64,000 nt of DNA from Lentilactobacillus fungorum (lineage in GTDB: Bacteria; Bacillota; Bacilli; Lactobacillales; Lactobacillaceae): NCBI RefSeq assembly GCF_016860605.1, contig NZ_BNJR01000004.1, positions 186,001 through 250,000 on the forward strand, given 5' to 3'. Every line of letters starts with the position of its first letter. The first letter of the stretch is position 1. The translations under genes were made by a program, and so were the position numbers. The notes below the pieces were generated by a model, which was not told the DNA's origin, searched no databases, and was given only the letters and a program-made list of their open reading frames with translations. Of this stretch, positions 18,654-27,391 are shown in pieces.

Positions 18654-19373
18654 TTGGAACGATTTGCACAAGAACTTCTCAAACAGGGGCAGACAACTGT
18701 TAGTAATTATTTGCTCAAGAATTATCATCGGATCGGTTTGGATAATGAAGAATTACTCATCTATTTGCTGATTAAGGGCGAATATGATTTGGTTGTACCG
18801 ATGCCGGAGATTGACGACTTACAGCGTCAAAGTGGTTTTGATAAGCAAAAATTATTTAATATTTTTCATCAGTTAATCGAAAAAAAACTAGCGGCGATTA
18901 CGCAGGTAACATTACTAGGGCAACAAGTTGATGCCTACGACTTTAGTCAACTTTATGATAAGCTTTCGCGATTGCAGTCAGAAGAAGTTGAATCAAAAAT
19001 TGATGATCAAAAAACAGCCAATGTCTCTGAACGTCAAGCCGTCTTTGAAAGTATTGAAAAAGAATTTGGCCGAACGTTATCGTCAATTGAAATGGAAACA
19101 ATCAGCCAGTGGCTAGATATCGATCATTATGATCCACGAATTATTCAGTTAGCCTTAAAAGAGGCCGTTTTAAGTCAAGTCTATAATTTAAAATATATGG
19201 ATCGTATTTTAATTAATTGGGAGAAAAAGAACTTAAAATCACCTCAGCAAGTAGAAAATTATCGGCGTCAGCGGCAATCTGCTCGTACAGATCAAAATGA
19301 ATTAGTGAGGTATCACGGCCCGCAAATTCCTTTCATTAATTTATCTGGAGATCCAGAGCGCAAAGGCCACTAA
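18654..19373 (+). CDS. dnaD: DNA replication initiation protein DnaD
   Basis: 239 residues. The N-terminal winged-helix domain (to about residue 100) mediates oligomerisation. The C-terminal DDBH2 domain contains GRTLSSIEMETISQWLD and YKYMDRIL-like sequence (here LKYMDRILINW), which binds DNA. DnaD works with DnaA, DnaB and DnaI to load the replicative helicase at oriC or restart sites. GAGGAGG lies eight bases before the TTG at 18654; the GTG at 18648 is too close. In B. subtilis the next genes would be nth and ypoC; here the next gene is ponA, converging. Confidence 0.9.
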   Translation: MERFAQELLKQGQTTVSNYLLKNYHRIGLDNEELLIYLLIKGEYDLVVPMPEIDDLQRQSGFDKQKLFNIFHQLIEKKLAAITQVTLLGQQVDAYDFSQLYDKLSRLQSEEVESKIDDQKTANVSERQAVFESIEKEFGRTLSSIEMETISQWLDIDHYDPRIIQLALKEAVLSQVYNLKYMDRILINWEKKNLKSPQQVENYRRQRQSARTDQNELVRYHGPQIPFINLSGDPERKGH

Positions 19374-19421
19374 TCCAGTAGTACGAAACATTTAGCGTAG
19401 TGTACTATAGGCTCCAAAAAC

Positions 19422-19468
19422 AAACGACCCACCAAATCGGTATCACACACTGATTTGGTGGGTCGTTT
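19422..19468. terminator. Bidirectional terminator between dnaD and pbp1A
   Basis: A perfect 17-bp stem with arms 19422-19438 and 19452-19468 and a 13-base loop, A-rich on the left and T-rich on the right. Confidence 0.85.
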
Positions 19469-19496
19469 AATTAGGTCATTATCGAAATGGTTATGC

Positions 19497-21836
19497 TTAA
19501 GGATTATTGGTTGTGTCATTCCCTGTATCGGTACCGGTATTTGTATTGGTATCAGGACTGGTTGTTGAACTATCTGAATTGTTATCTGTGGTATTACCAC
19601 CGGTGCTGTCAGTTGTTGAAGAAGATGCCGAACTGGAACTGCTGCTATCGCCGCCATTCCCACTTGGTTCTTGGGTTGTTGGGGTTTGGGAAGACTCAGT
19701 GGTTCGATCACTACTTTCAGAGCTTTCATTACTCCGTGGTTGAGTAACGGTTGTATCGCTTGAACTAGAACCGCTATCAACAGTATAGCCGCTGGTCGTT
19801 TGGCTGGAGCTATTATCAGAAACGGTGTTAGGGTAGCCAGCAACATAATATTCAGTGGTGCCGCCACGATCGGTTGCAACAACGTCATCCGGCTTAGTCC
19901 AGTCAACATTAGGCTTATTTGTTGAAATATAACCCATCACTGACTTGTAAATTTCTTGAGCAATCGTCGTTTCTGGTTGGGAAATGTACGAATTAGCTTG
20001 GAATTGGTGATCATAGCCGGTCCAGATTGCGAGTGAATAGTTCTTGGTATAACCAGAGAACCAAGAATCCATTGAAGAATCTGCTGGCACTTTATTCAAA
20101 TAGTCATCAGGATATTGGGTAGTTCCAGTTTTTCCAGCCTCATAAAGGCCAGCAACTTTAGCGGCCGTTCCAGATCCGTTTGAATCAGTCATGACACCTT
20201 TTAACATATTAGTAATCATAAACGCAGTGGCTGGAGACATTGCACGCTTTCCTTGAGACTGATACTGGTGGGTCTCACCGTTTGGTTGAACAATTTTTCG
20301 AATTAAATAAGGCTTATAGTAAATCCCACCATTTGAAAAGGCGGCATAAGAAGCTGCTAATTGTTCAGTCGAGATGTACAGCCCAATACCGTTCTGGAGT
20401 TCAAGCGGTTTACTAAATGACATTCCCAGCTTCTTGAGAAAAGTCGTTGCCTGATTTATGCCAACGTTTTCCAACGTTCTGATCGCTGGAATGTTTCGAG
20501 ATTCTACCAGTGCTTTTCGCATGGTAATGGTGCCCTGATACTTATTGTCAAAATCCATCACGGACTTATCCGAACCAGCATAAGTGTATGGTGTGTCCTT
20601 GACGGGCTGATAAGTGGGGTATTTTAGGTATTGGATGGCTGGACCATAATCCATAATGGGCTTAGCGGTCGAACCAGAAGACCGTCCTGTTTGGACAGCC
20701 CGGTTAAGACCAAAGGCAACCTTTACATTCCGGCCGCCTTGCATTGCCAAGACCTGACCGTTATTAGGATCAACCAACGTGGCTCCCATCTGGAATCGCT
20801 TGCTTGGATATGCAATCCCGGAGTCGGTTCCGTTAGCCACTTGATACAGCTTTTTTTGAGCGTTTAGATCCAAATTTGTATAAACCTTCAAACCACTATT
20901 TTGTTTATAACCTTTTTTCCGGAGCTCTTGGAGCGTTTGCTTTAAGTAGGCGTCAATGTACTTAGACGTCTTTAAAGACGTCTGAGCTTTGGCGTGGGTA
21001 GTTGATAAGCCCGTCTTAACACTCACGTTCTTTGCGGATTGGGATTGCGCTTGTGTAATGACCTTGTTCTTTACCATTGCGTTTAAAACTTCATTGCGAC
21101 GTTCCGTTGCATACTTAGGATATTTGTAAGGATTATACAACGTTGGTGATTGTGGCATGCCGGCTAATAAGGCAAACTCTGGTAAGGTTAAATTCTTTAA
21201 GGTTTTATTATAATAATACTCAGCGGCCGTTTGCATTCCGTAAACCCCGTTGCCCATATAAACCTTGTTAATATAAAATTCTAGGATTTGGCTTTTAGAA
21301 TACTGCCGCTCAATTTTTAGTGCTAACCACGCTTCTTGAGCCTTCCGTTTGAGGGTTCGATCACTAGCAGCCGTTGAAAATACGGATAATTTAACTAACT
21401 GTTGGGTTAAGGTACTCCCACCTTGTAACCCGAGTGAAGAGCCGGTAACGTTTGAAATTGTTGCGCCAATGATTCGAATTGGATCGACACCATGATGCTT
21501 ATAAAAACGACGATCTTCAATGGAGACTACCGCTTGCTTAAGTGTCTTAGGAATGTTTTTCGACTTGACATAATCGCGATTTTGACTGCCAAGTCGAGAG
21601 ATTACCTGACCGTTTGCATCATAAAATTTAGTTGAATTATCACTGGAAAGGGCAGAGCGGGTAATCTGGGGGGCACTTGAAGCGTAAAACGTAAATAATC
21701 CCGCACCAAATAAGATAACTAAGCCAAACAAAATCAACAAGTATTTGATGATTCGTTTAAAGGGGCTCTTTTGCTTCTTAGCAAATTGATGCCCCCGGCG
21801 AATTTTGGTACGAGACTTAGGACTATTCTGTGACAT
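19497..21836 (-). CDS. pbp1A: Class A penicillin-binding protein 1A (transglycosylase/transpeptidase)
   Basis: 779 residues. There is a basic cytoplasmic N-terminus, a membrane helix at about 28-51, then a GT51 glycosyltransferase domain with catalytic E107 in SIEDRRFYKHHG and the GGSTLTQQ motif. The transpeptidase domain has S389-T-A-K392, S446-R-N448 and K569-T-G571. It polymerises and cross-links peptidoglycan on the outer face of the membrane. The last ~120 residues are low-complexity Ser/Thr/Asp/Gly/Asn, a flexible tail common in lactobacillar PBP1A. It is downstream of recU on the same strand, 22 bases apart, as in B. subtilis. Confidence 0.95.
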   Translation of the reverse strand: MSQNSPKSRTKIRRGHQFAKKQKSPFKRIIKYLLILFGLVILFGAGLFTFYASSAPQITRSALSSDNSTKFYDANGQVISRLGSQNRDYVKSKNIPKTLKQAVVSIEDRRFYKHHGVDPIRIIGATISNVTGSSLGLQGGSTLTQQLVKLSVFSTAASDRTLKRKAQEAWLALKIERQYSKSQILEFYINKVYMGNGVYGMQTAAEYYYNKTLKNLTLPEFALLAGMPQSPTLYNPYKYPKYATERRNEVLNAMVKNKVITQAQSQSAKNVSVKTGLSTTHAKAQTSLKTSKYIDAYLKQTLQELRKKGYKQNSGLKVYTNLDLNAQKKLYQVANGTDSGIAYPSKRFQMGATLVDPNNGQVLAMQGGRNVKVAFGLNRAVQTGRSSGSTAKPIMDYGPAIQYLKYPTYQPVKDTPYTYAGSDKSVMDFDNKYQGTITMRKALVESRNIPAIRTLENVGINQATTFLKKLGMSFSKPLELQNGIGLYISTEQLAASYAAFSNGGIYYKPYLIRKIVQPNGETHQYQSQGKRAMSPATAFMITNMLKGVMTDSNGSGTAAKVAGLYEAGKTGTTQYPDDYLNKVPADSSMDSWFSGYTKNYSLAIWTGYDHQFQANSYISQPETTIAQEIYKSVMGYISTNKPNVDWTKPDDVVATDRGGTTEYYVAGYPNTVSDNSSSQTTSGYTVDSGSSSSDTTVTQPRSNESSESSDRTTESSQTPTTQEPSGNGGDSSSSSSASSSTTDSTGGNTTDNNSDSSTTSPDTNTNTGTDTGNDTTNNP

Positions 21837-21858
21837 AGAGTTCTCCTTTGTAACTTAC

Positions 21859-22458
21859 TTAATCAATGATTGAATCAACGGCTTGTAAATATGGCAAGCG
21901 GGGGTTGATTCGGTAAGGCACTAAAAAGCCAGCTTTTTCAATAAACTTTCGGGGAATGGACTTTCGACCACCAAGCGCTTGCTTGTCCCAGTAGTCGATA
22001 AGATCGCTGGCCTTTAGAACAAAAACTGACTGATCGCTGACAAACTTAATAACCGCAAAACAAATACCTTGCTGTCTTAGACATTGTCTCATATGTTCAA
22101 CTTGATGTTTATGAAAATTTTTTAAAGGAAACGAAGTCTTATTCTTGGTTTCCTTGGCATCAAAGTCAATGTAGCGGCCTCGATAGACACCATTATAGTC
22201 CGTTGTTGACGATCGCCTAAAATAAGCTTCATTAATTCTAGCAGCACTTCTTTTAGGGTAGTCAACCGAAACAATTTGAATGGGAGTCGGCTTCTTATGG
22301 ATGACTGCGGTGCCGTGATTTAAATAGTACAAGTTGCTTTTATTAAGTTCTTCTTCTAACGTCATCCCCCGGTTTGAAAAGTCGATAGAACGACTGGATT
22401 GCTTTGAAGAGGCTGGCTGTTCGTAAAATTGGTTGCCGTTTGGGTATCTAATAGTCAT
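21859..22458 (-). CDS. recU: Holliday junction resolvase RecU
   Basis: 199 residues, the Gram-positive counterpart of RuvC. It cuts four-way DNA junctions in recombination and also modulates RecA. The N-terminal NRGMTLEEELNKSN and the catalytic region YRGRYIDFDAKETKNKTSF, with its acidic residues and lysine, match the family, as does the length. ATG at 22458 follows AAAGGAAG. It precedes pbp1A, the standard Firmicute order, and diverges from ypsA. Confidence 0.93.
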   Translation of the reverse strand: MTIRYPNGNQFYEQPASSKQSSRSIDFSNRGMTLEEELNKSNLYYLNHGTAVIHKKPTPIQIVSVDYPKRSAARINEAYFRRSSTTDYNGVYRGRYIDFDAKETKNKTSFPLKNFHKHQVEHMRQCLRQQGICFAVIKFVSDQSVFVLKASDLIDYWDKQALGGRKSIPRKFIEKAGFLVPYRINPRLPYLQAVDSIID

Positions 22459-22512
22459 GAACTGAAAGCTTCCTTTTCTAGGTATGAATAGTTACATTGT
22501 ACTGCAGTTTTT

Positions 22513-22541
22513 TTAAAATAGACCCCTAATAATGGTATTAT
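22513..22541 (+). promoter_or_regulatory. Promoter of ypsA
   Basis: TTAAAA (22513-22518), 17-base spacer, TATTAT (22536-22541). It lies 48 bases before the ypsA TTG. Confidence 0.5.
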
Positions 22542-22589
22542 ATCAAGTGGAATAGCTATTGAAAATATTTTATCTGGCAGGGTGGTATC

Positions 22590-23162
22590 TTGAGCCGATT
22601 ATGGATAACGGGTTATCGAAGTTATGAGTTAGGTATCTTTAAAGATGATGACCCCAAGAAAAAAGTTATTGACATGGTCTTAAAGTCAGAACTCATACAA
22701 GCAATTATTGACGGTACTGATTGGATTATCTCCGGCGGCCAATTAGGGGTTGAACAATGGGCATTAACGGTCGCCAATCAATTAAAGTCAAATTACCCAG
22801 GCGAATTTCAAACCGCCCTCATGTTACCATTTGTGGCTTTTGGATCCAATTGGAATCCAGATAATCAAGCACGGCTTTCGAAGGTCAGCCAGGCCGTTGA
22901 TTTTTCGGCAGAGGTGAGCAAAAAGCCTTATACCTCACCGGAACAATTAAGAAATTACCAAGAATTTATGTTAAGTCACACTGATCAAGCTATCTTGATA
23001 TATGATTTAGATAATCCGGGAAAAACGCAATACGATTTCAATAAAATTAAACAATTCGCTGAAAATCATCCTTATCCATACCGGCTGATTACGTTTGATG
23101 ACCTCCAAGCGGCGGCGGATGAATATCAAGAAAACTTAAATAACGGTTCCCAAGACGACTAA
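22590..23162 (+). CDS. ypsA: YpsA family protein (SLOG domain, DUF1273)
   Basis: 190 residues. The N-terminal WITGYRSYELGIF and the downstream ISGGQLGVEQWA are the nucleotide-binding loops of the SLOG/Rossmann-like fold. YpsA of B. subtilis affects cell division and sits in the same place, divergent from recU and before gpsB; its ligand is not established. The start is TTG at 22590, with GGGTGG upstream. The acidic C-terminal tail (NNGSQDD) is probably disordered. Confidence 0.85.
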   Translation: MSRLWITGYRSYELGIFKDDDPKKKVIDMVLKSELIQAIIDGTDWIISGGQLGVEQWALTVANQLKSNYPGEFQTALMLPFVAFGSNWNPDNQARLSKVSQAVDFSAEVSKKPYTSPEQLRNYQEFMLSHTDQAILIYDLDNPGKTQYDFNKIKQFAENHPYPYRLITFDDLQAAADEYQENLNNGSQDD

Positions 23163-23218
23163 TTTATGATACTATTTTAGTGGTTTGTTGCAAATTGAAG
23201 ATGAGGTGTACCCAATAA

Positions 23219-23599
23219 ATGGAAAACATTAATTATACGCCAAAGGATATTCTACAAAAGGAATTCCGGCAAAAGATGCGGGGCTATGATCCTAACGATG
23301 TTGATAGCTTCTTGGACAATATAATCAAAGATTACGAGACCTTTAACAAGCAATTGCAAACATTGAGCGATGAAAATGAGCGGCTCAAAGTTCAAGTTGA
23401 TGAATTAAACAAGCAAATTGCCGTTTCTGGTACACAATCAATGCCAACTGCAGGAACGAGCCCGAGTCGGGTGACGACTGCAAGCCAACCAATGTCCAGT
23501 GCAACCAACATGGATATTTTAAAGCGATTATCCAATTTGGAGCGGCGGGTATTTGGTTCTCAATTGGATAACAATACCAATGATTCTCATCGGCTGTAA
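23219..23599 (+). CDS. gpsB: Cell division regulator GpsB (DivIVA-domain protein)
   Basis: 126 residues. The N-terminal DivIVA lipid-binding domain reads [26 protein letters not shown], followed by a coiled coil to about residue 75, a Ser/Thr-rich linker and a short C-terminal helix ([16 protein letters not shown]) that forms the trimerisation part of GpsB. It shuttles penicillin-binding proteins, especially PBP1, between lateral wall and septum. Its position between ypsA and rnpB is conserved in Firmicutes. Confidence 0.93.
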   Translation: MENINYTPKDILQKEFRQKMRGYDPNDVDSFLDNIIKDYETFNKQLQTLSDENERLKVQVDELNKQIAVSGTQSMPTAGTSPSRVTTASQPMSSATNMDILKRLSNLERRVFGSQLDNNTNDSHRL

Positions 23600-23620
23600 T
23601 TCAAAGCAATGATAATAACC

Positions 23621-24009
23621 GGTGTAAATCCTGAGTAATTGCGGTCGTATTACTACGGCTGAGGAAAGTCCATTCTCGCACAGGCTGAGATGCCTGTAGT
23701 GTTCGTGCTCGGTGAAAAAATAAGCCGGGGGACTCTTTTTAGAGTTACGGCGGAACCAATCGCTAAGGCTTTGCTATGTGATTGGTTCCCTAAGGTGCCA
23801 CAGTGACGAACAGTATCGGAAACGGTGCTGATGGAACGCGGTAAACCCCTCGAGCGGGAAACCCAAACTTTGGTAGGGGAGCTTCACACACGGTAAATGA
23901 ACCAAGTGTGGGGGAGAAATTCTTGTGATTTCTCAGATAGATGATTACTACTTGCTTGATCGCCCTGGGATAAAGCAAGCACAAAACATGGCTTATAGGG
24001 ATTTACACC
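23621..24009 (+). ncRNA. rnpB: RNase P RNA, Bacillus-type (class B)
   Basis: The catalytic RNA that trims the 5' leader of tRNA precursors. Conserved pieces are GAGGAAAGTCCAT near 23680, GTGCCACAGTGACGA near 23796, GGAACGCGGTAAACCCCTCGAG near 23830 and ACAAAACATGGCTTA near 23980. The ends GGTGTAAATCC and GGATTTACACC pair as helix P1 and set the limits. About 389 nucleotides, as expected for class B, located between gpsB and rlmL. Confidence 0.95.
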
Positions 24010-24019
24010 AAACAGGTTG

Positions 24020-24060
24020 GGAGGATGGACAAAAGTAATTTTGTTCCATCCTCCTTTTTT
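24020..24060 (+). terminator. Terminator of rnpB
   Basis: Stem from GGAGGATGGA (24020-24029) and TCCATCCTCC (24045-24054), followed by six T. Confidence 0.9.
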
Positions 24061-24186
24061 ATTAACCGTTACCTTGACTGTTGTCGAGCGAGCAGATAAG
24101 CAGTCGTTACTTTAAGCTTTGGAGAACCATTCCTTATTAAGAGGATGGCTAGGACTATTAATTGCAACATAAATCCAAGAAATGAG

Positions 24187-25350
24187 ATGAAAAAAATGAA
24201 ATTCAATTTAATGGCTACCTGTGCGGCTGGGATTGAAGCCTTGGTTGGCAAAGAATTAAGAGATCTTGGCTACGATGTTCAAGTTGAAAACGGTCGGGCA
24301 AGATTTCAGGGAACACCCGTAGATATTATTAAAACCAATTTGTGGTTAAGAACGGCTGATAAAATTAAAATTGTCATCGACGAATTTGACGCAACAACTT
24401 TTGATGATTTGTTTGAACAAACGACGGCGATTGCGTGGGATAAATTTCTACCCATGGATGCCGCTTTTCCGGTTGAAGGCCGGTCGAAAAACTCAAAGCT
24501 CCACAGTGTGCCGGATTCTCAAGCCATTGTTAAAAAGGCAATTGTGAATGAGCTAAGTAATGCTTATCATCGCCACACCAGGTTACCAGAAACCGGCGCT
24601 TCCTTTCCACTAGAAGTCACCATCAACAAGGATCACGTCATGCTGTTACTAAATACAACCGGGGCAAGTCTATTCAAACGTGGTTATCGGGTTGAAAAGG
24701 GCGAAGCGCCGTTAAAAGAAAATATGGCGGCGGCTTTAGTGATGCTGACAAACTGGTATCCAGATATGCCGTTTTTGGACCCATTTTGCGGTTCTGGGAC
24801 CATTCCCATCGAAGCAGCGATGATTGGTCGAAATATCGCTCCCGGCTTTAATCGGGACTTTATTTGTGAACAGTGGCCGATGGTTGATGATGAGATGGTT
24901 CAACAAGTTCGAGACGAAGCCGATGCGCAAGCTGACTATGATACGGAATTAGACATTACCGCTAGTGACGTTGACGGTAATATGATCGAAATTGCTAAGC
25001 GCAATGCCGAAGAAGTGGGGCTGTTAGCTGATATTCAGTTCAAACAATTAGCAGTTGCCGATTTTAAAACAAATAAAGTTAACGGCGTCATTGTTGGTAA
25101 TCCACCATACGGGCAACGAATGAGTGATGCAGCGCGTGCCCATGACCTTTATCGACAAATGGGAAGGGTATTTAATCCATTGACAAGTTGGTCGAAATAC
25201 TTTTTAACCTCTGATTTAGACTTCGAAAAATATTATGGCCAACCAGCAACGAAGCGCCGAAAGCTTTATAACGGTTCACTAAGAACGGACTATTTCCAGT
25301 TTTGGGGTAAAAAAGTTCGTGATTTGAGGGTTTTGAACGAAGTAAAATAA
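24187..25350 (+). CDS. rlmL: 23S rRNA (guanine-N2) methyltransferase, RlmL/YpsC type
   Basis: About 387 residues: an N-terminal THUMP domain for RNA binding (to about residue 155), then a Rossmann methyltransferase domain with LDPFCGSGTIPIEAAMI for SAM binding and the catalytic GNPPYGQRM. It should methylate guanine N2 in 23S rRNA. It is the short Firmicute form (YpsC), lacking the second methyltransferase domain of E. coli RlmL. The open frame begins at 24145, but only the ATGs at 24187 and 24196 give the family N-terminus; their ribosome binding sites are weak, so the start is uncertain by three codons. Confidence 0.88.
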   Translation: MKKMKFNLMATCAAGIEALVGKELRDLGYDVQVENGRARFQGTPVDIIKTNLWLRTADKIKIVIDEFDATTFDDLFEQTTAIAWDKFLPMDAAFPVEGRSKNSKLHSVPDSQAIVKKAIVNELSNAYHRHTRLPETGASFPLEVTINKDHVMLLLNTTGASLFKRGYRVEKGEAPLKENMAAALVMLTNWYPDMPFLDPFCGSGTIPIEAAMIGRNIAPGFNRDFICEQWPMVDDEMVQQVRDEADAQADYDTELDITASDVDGNMIEIAKRNAEEVGLLADIQFKQLAVADFKTNKVNGVIVGNPPYGQRMSDAARAHDLYRQMGRVFNPLTSWSKYFLTSDLDFEKYYGQPATKRRKLYNGSLRTDYFQFWGKKVRDLRVLNEVK

Positions 25351-25409
25351 AATTTCTTCAAAATATATGGTAAAATAAGAACAACTTGGTTAAAAGAGGC
25401 GGTTATCAT

Positions 25410-26519
25410 TTGAAACATGTGGCAATTATTGGCGGTGGGATTATCGGGGCCACCGCTGCTTTTTATTTAAGCCATCTACCCGGCAGCAGTTCAATCGCAA
25501 CAACTTTATTTGACGACGAAAACGGCCAGGCAACCAAAGCAGCCGCTGGTATTATTTCACCATGGCTATCCAAGCGACGGAATCGGCGCTGGTATGAGCT
25601 AGCCAAGCGAGGCGCCGAATTGATGCCTCAATTAGCTGAGGCCGCTCATTTGGGGCCTGACGTTTATCAGCAGACGGGGACCATCGTAACTCGAAAAAAT
25701 CATTCGGATTTAATAGCCCTCTTTCATCGCGCTGAAATCAAACGGCAAACGACGCCGGCAATGGGAAAAGTAGCCTTGCTTTCGTCTAGTCAAGTTGGCG
25801 AAAAATTGCCATTTTTGACTCATCCGCCAGCAGGGGTATTTGTGAGTGGTGGGGCCAAAGTTGAAGGGGCTCAGTTGGTTAATCGGCTTTTAGCAGCCGC
25901 CCAGCGACAAAATCTAACCATTATCCATCACCGAGGTGTGCTGCGGGATAACAATCGTGTGGATGACCACTCGACGAGCCGTTCATTCGATGATATCATC
26001 ATTGCAAGCGGCGCGTGGATGAAAGAAACTTTGGCGCCATTGCACTTGTCAGTTGATATTCGGCCACAAAAGGGACAATTAATCGATTTGTCCCTTAAAA
26101 ATTGGCAAACAACAACTGACCTGCCAGTCATGATGCCTGATGCAAGTAGCGATATAATTCCATTTGCAGATGGCCGCCTGGTTATCGGCGCAACCCATGA
26201 GGATGATGGCGGCTTTGATTTAAAACCGACTGCTGGTGCTCGTAAAGCTTTATTACACAATGCCAGTCAATTTATGAGCAACTTAAATGAATTGGCCGTG
26301 CTGGATTCACGAGTGGGCACCCGGGCGTATACGTCTGATTATGGTCCGTTTTTTGGAGGATTGCCTACCAACCCGCATATTTTAGTCGGCGGCGGCCTCG
26401 GTTCATCGGGGTTAACCACGGGACCGATGATTGGCTATTTCTTAGCCAATCAAGTTCTCGGCAGCTTGGCTGAACCACTAAATCGTTACACCAAGCCGGT
26501 TGGCTACTATATTCACTAG
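25410..26519 (+). CDS. FAD-dependent oxidoreductase, DAO/ThiO family
   Basis: 369 residues. The N-terminus MKHVAIIGGGIIGATAAFYL is the FAD-binding GxGxxG fold, and VLVGGG-like sequence (ILVGGGLGSSGLTTGP) near the C-terminus closes the FAD site. This pattern is typical of D-amino acid oxidase, glycine oxidase and related deaminating enzymes. The substrate is unknown; there are no thiamine genes nearby to suggest ThiO. The TTG at 25410 lies eight bases after AAGAGGCGG and is preferred over the TTG at 25386, which precedes that site. Confidence 0.75.
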   Translation: MKHVAIIGGGIIGATAAFYLSHLPGSSSIATTLFDDENGQATKAAAGIISPWLSKRRNRRWYELAKRGAELMPQLAEAAHLGPDVYQQTGTIVTRKNHSDLIALFHRAEIKRQTTPAMGKVALLSSSQVGEKLPFLTHPPAGVFVSGGAKVEGAQLVNRLLAAAQRQNLTIIHHRGVLRDNNRVDDHSTSRSFDDIIIASGAWMKETLAPLHLSVDIRPQKGQLIDLSLKNWQTTTDLPVMMPDASSDIIPFADGRLVIGATHEDDGGFDLKPTAGARKALLHNASQFMSNLNELAVLDSRVGTRAYTSDYGPFFGGLPTNPHILVGGGLGSSGLTTGPMIGYFLANQVLGSLAEPLNRYTKPVGYYIH

Positions 26520-26520
26520 T

Positions 26521-26910
26521 TCACATCGTATGAAGTGCTTGGCTAGCCAAGTAATGGGCCCCGTGATTTTGGCTGTCTGGAATCCAGGTATTGATGACGG
26601 TTGAAAATTGATCTTGTAAAGCTAAGAGCTGATTAACTTCTGGTTGGAAATGTTTGGCATAGCCTTTATTAAGACTGTCAATTACGATTTTACTGTCGGT
26701 ATAGTAAAAGACAAATTCATCAGGATCGTCTGCCACGGCAATTAATTTTTTAAAGGCGTTAATCGCGGCAATAAATTCGGCTTCATGATTATCGACTGCC
26801 TTAATGGGAGATTTAACTTGCAGTTGCTGGCCATTGTGGATAATTAAAATACCAATTGCCGCTTTTTGGCTCTTTTGATTAACGGCTGCATCACTATAAA
26901 CTTTAAACAT
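26521..26910 (-). CDS. RNase HI-like protein
   Basis: 129 residues with the RNase H fold. Catalytic acids visible: D7 in VYSDAAV, E45 in NHEAEF and the aspartate in YYTDSKIVI. The fourth acidic position, normally the Asp of an NxxADxLA motif, reads NHGAHYLASQAL, so that residue is His. This resembles the YpdQ/YpeP group of Firmicutes, whose activity on RNA-DNA hybrids is weak or unproven. The stop lies against the end of the FAD oxidoreductase on the opposite strand, and the start diverges from the EbsA-like gene. Confidence 0.78.
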   Translation of the reverse strand: MFKVYSDAAVNQKSQKAAIGILIIHNGQQLQVKSPIKAVDNHEAEFIAAINAFKKLIAVADDPDEFVFYYTDSKIVIDSLNKGYAKHFQPEVNQLLALQDQFSTVINTWIPDSQNHGAHYLASQALHTM

Positions 26911-26943
26911 TGAATGATTGTCACTTTCTAAGGAGTTTTGTTA

Positions 26944-27330
26944 ATGATAACGCAAAAACGTCATTTTTTTTACCAACCAAGTCCATTAGGGAGCATTATT
27001 TGTTGGAGCTGGACATTCGTCATTTTCTTTATTGGTGTCATTATCTGGTTAGAGATCACTCATTTCCAGTGGATCACCCTATTTTTCTTCGTGTTGTTTG
27101 CTTTTATCGCGTGGGCGGAGATTCATTTCCGCAGTATTAAAATTTTTGAAAATCATTTAGTGGTCAGCCGGATTACAAATCCCCACTGGCTCATGATCGA
27201 TTTAGATAAAATTTCTCACGTGCAAACATCTAAGTATCAACTTGGTTTTGTTGCCAACACAAAGATCTATAGTTTTATTCTACCCGCAAATTCAGTGATT
27301 GAGATTAAAGAATTAATTACGACTCATTAG
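26944..27330 (+). CDS. ebsA: EbsA-like membrane protein
   Basis: About 128 residues with two membrane helices (roughly residues 17-37 and 44-62) followed by a soluble domain that resembles a PH-like fold. Length, topology and place next to an RNase HI-like gene match the EbsA family, named for a gene linked to cell-surface expression in Enterococcus; its molecular role is not known. AAGGAGT lies upstream of the ATG at 26944. Confidence 0.6.
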   Translation: MITQKRHFFYQPSPLGSIICWSWTFVIFFIGVIIWLEITHFQWITLFFFVLFAFIAWAEIHFRSIKIFENHLVVSRITNPHWLMIDLDKISHVQTSKYQLGFVANTKIYSFILPANSVIEIKELITTH

Positions 27331-27391
27331 CTGGCTTTAATAATGGCTCCTGTACCGTTGTAACGTTAATTCATAGGAGGTTGTTTGCACG

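Noticed and set aside
19497-19850. CRISPR-like or tandem repeat signal at the end of pbp1A
   Set aside because: The repetition is from Ser, Thr and Asp codons of a protein tail; there are no regular repeat-spacer units.
19370-19909. 179-codon open frame on the minus strand overlapping the end of pbp1A
   Set aside because: It is a shadow of the low-complexity Ser/Thr tail of pbp1A in another frame, with no ribosome binding site and no family resemblance.
23600-24060. Riboswitch or rRNA in the region after gpsB
   Set aside because: Conserved blocks and the P1 pairing identify RNase P RNA.
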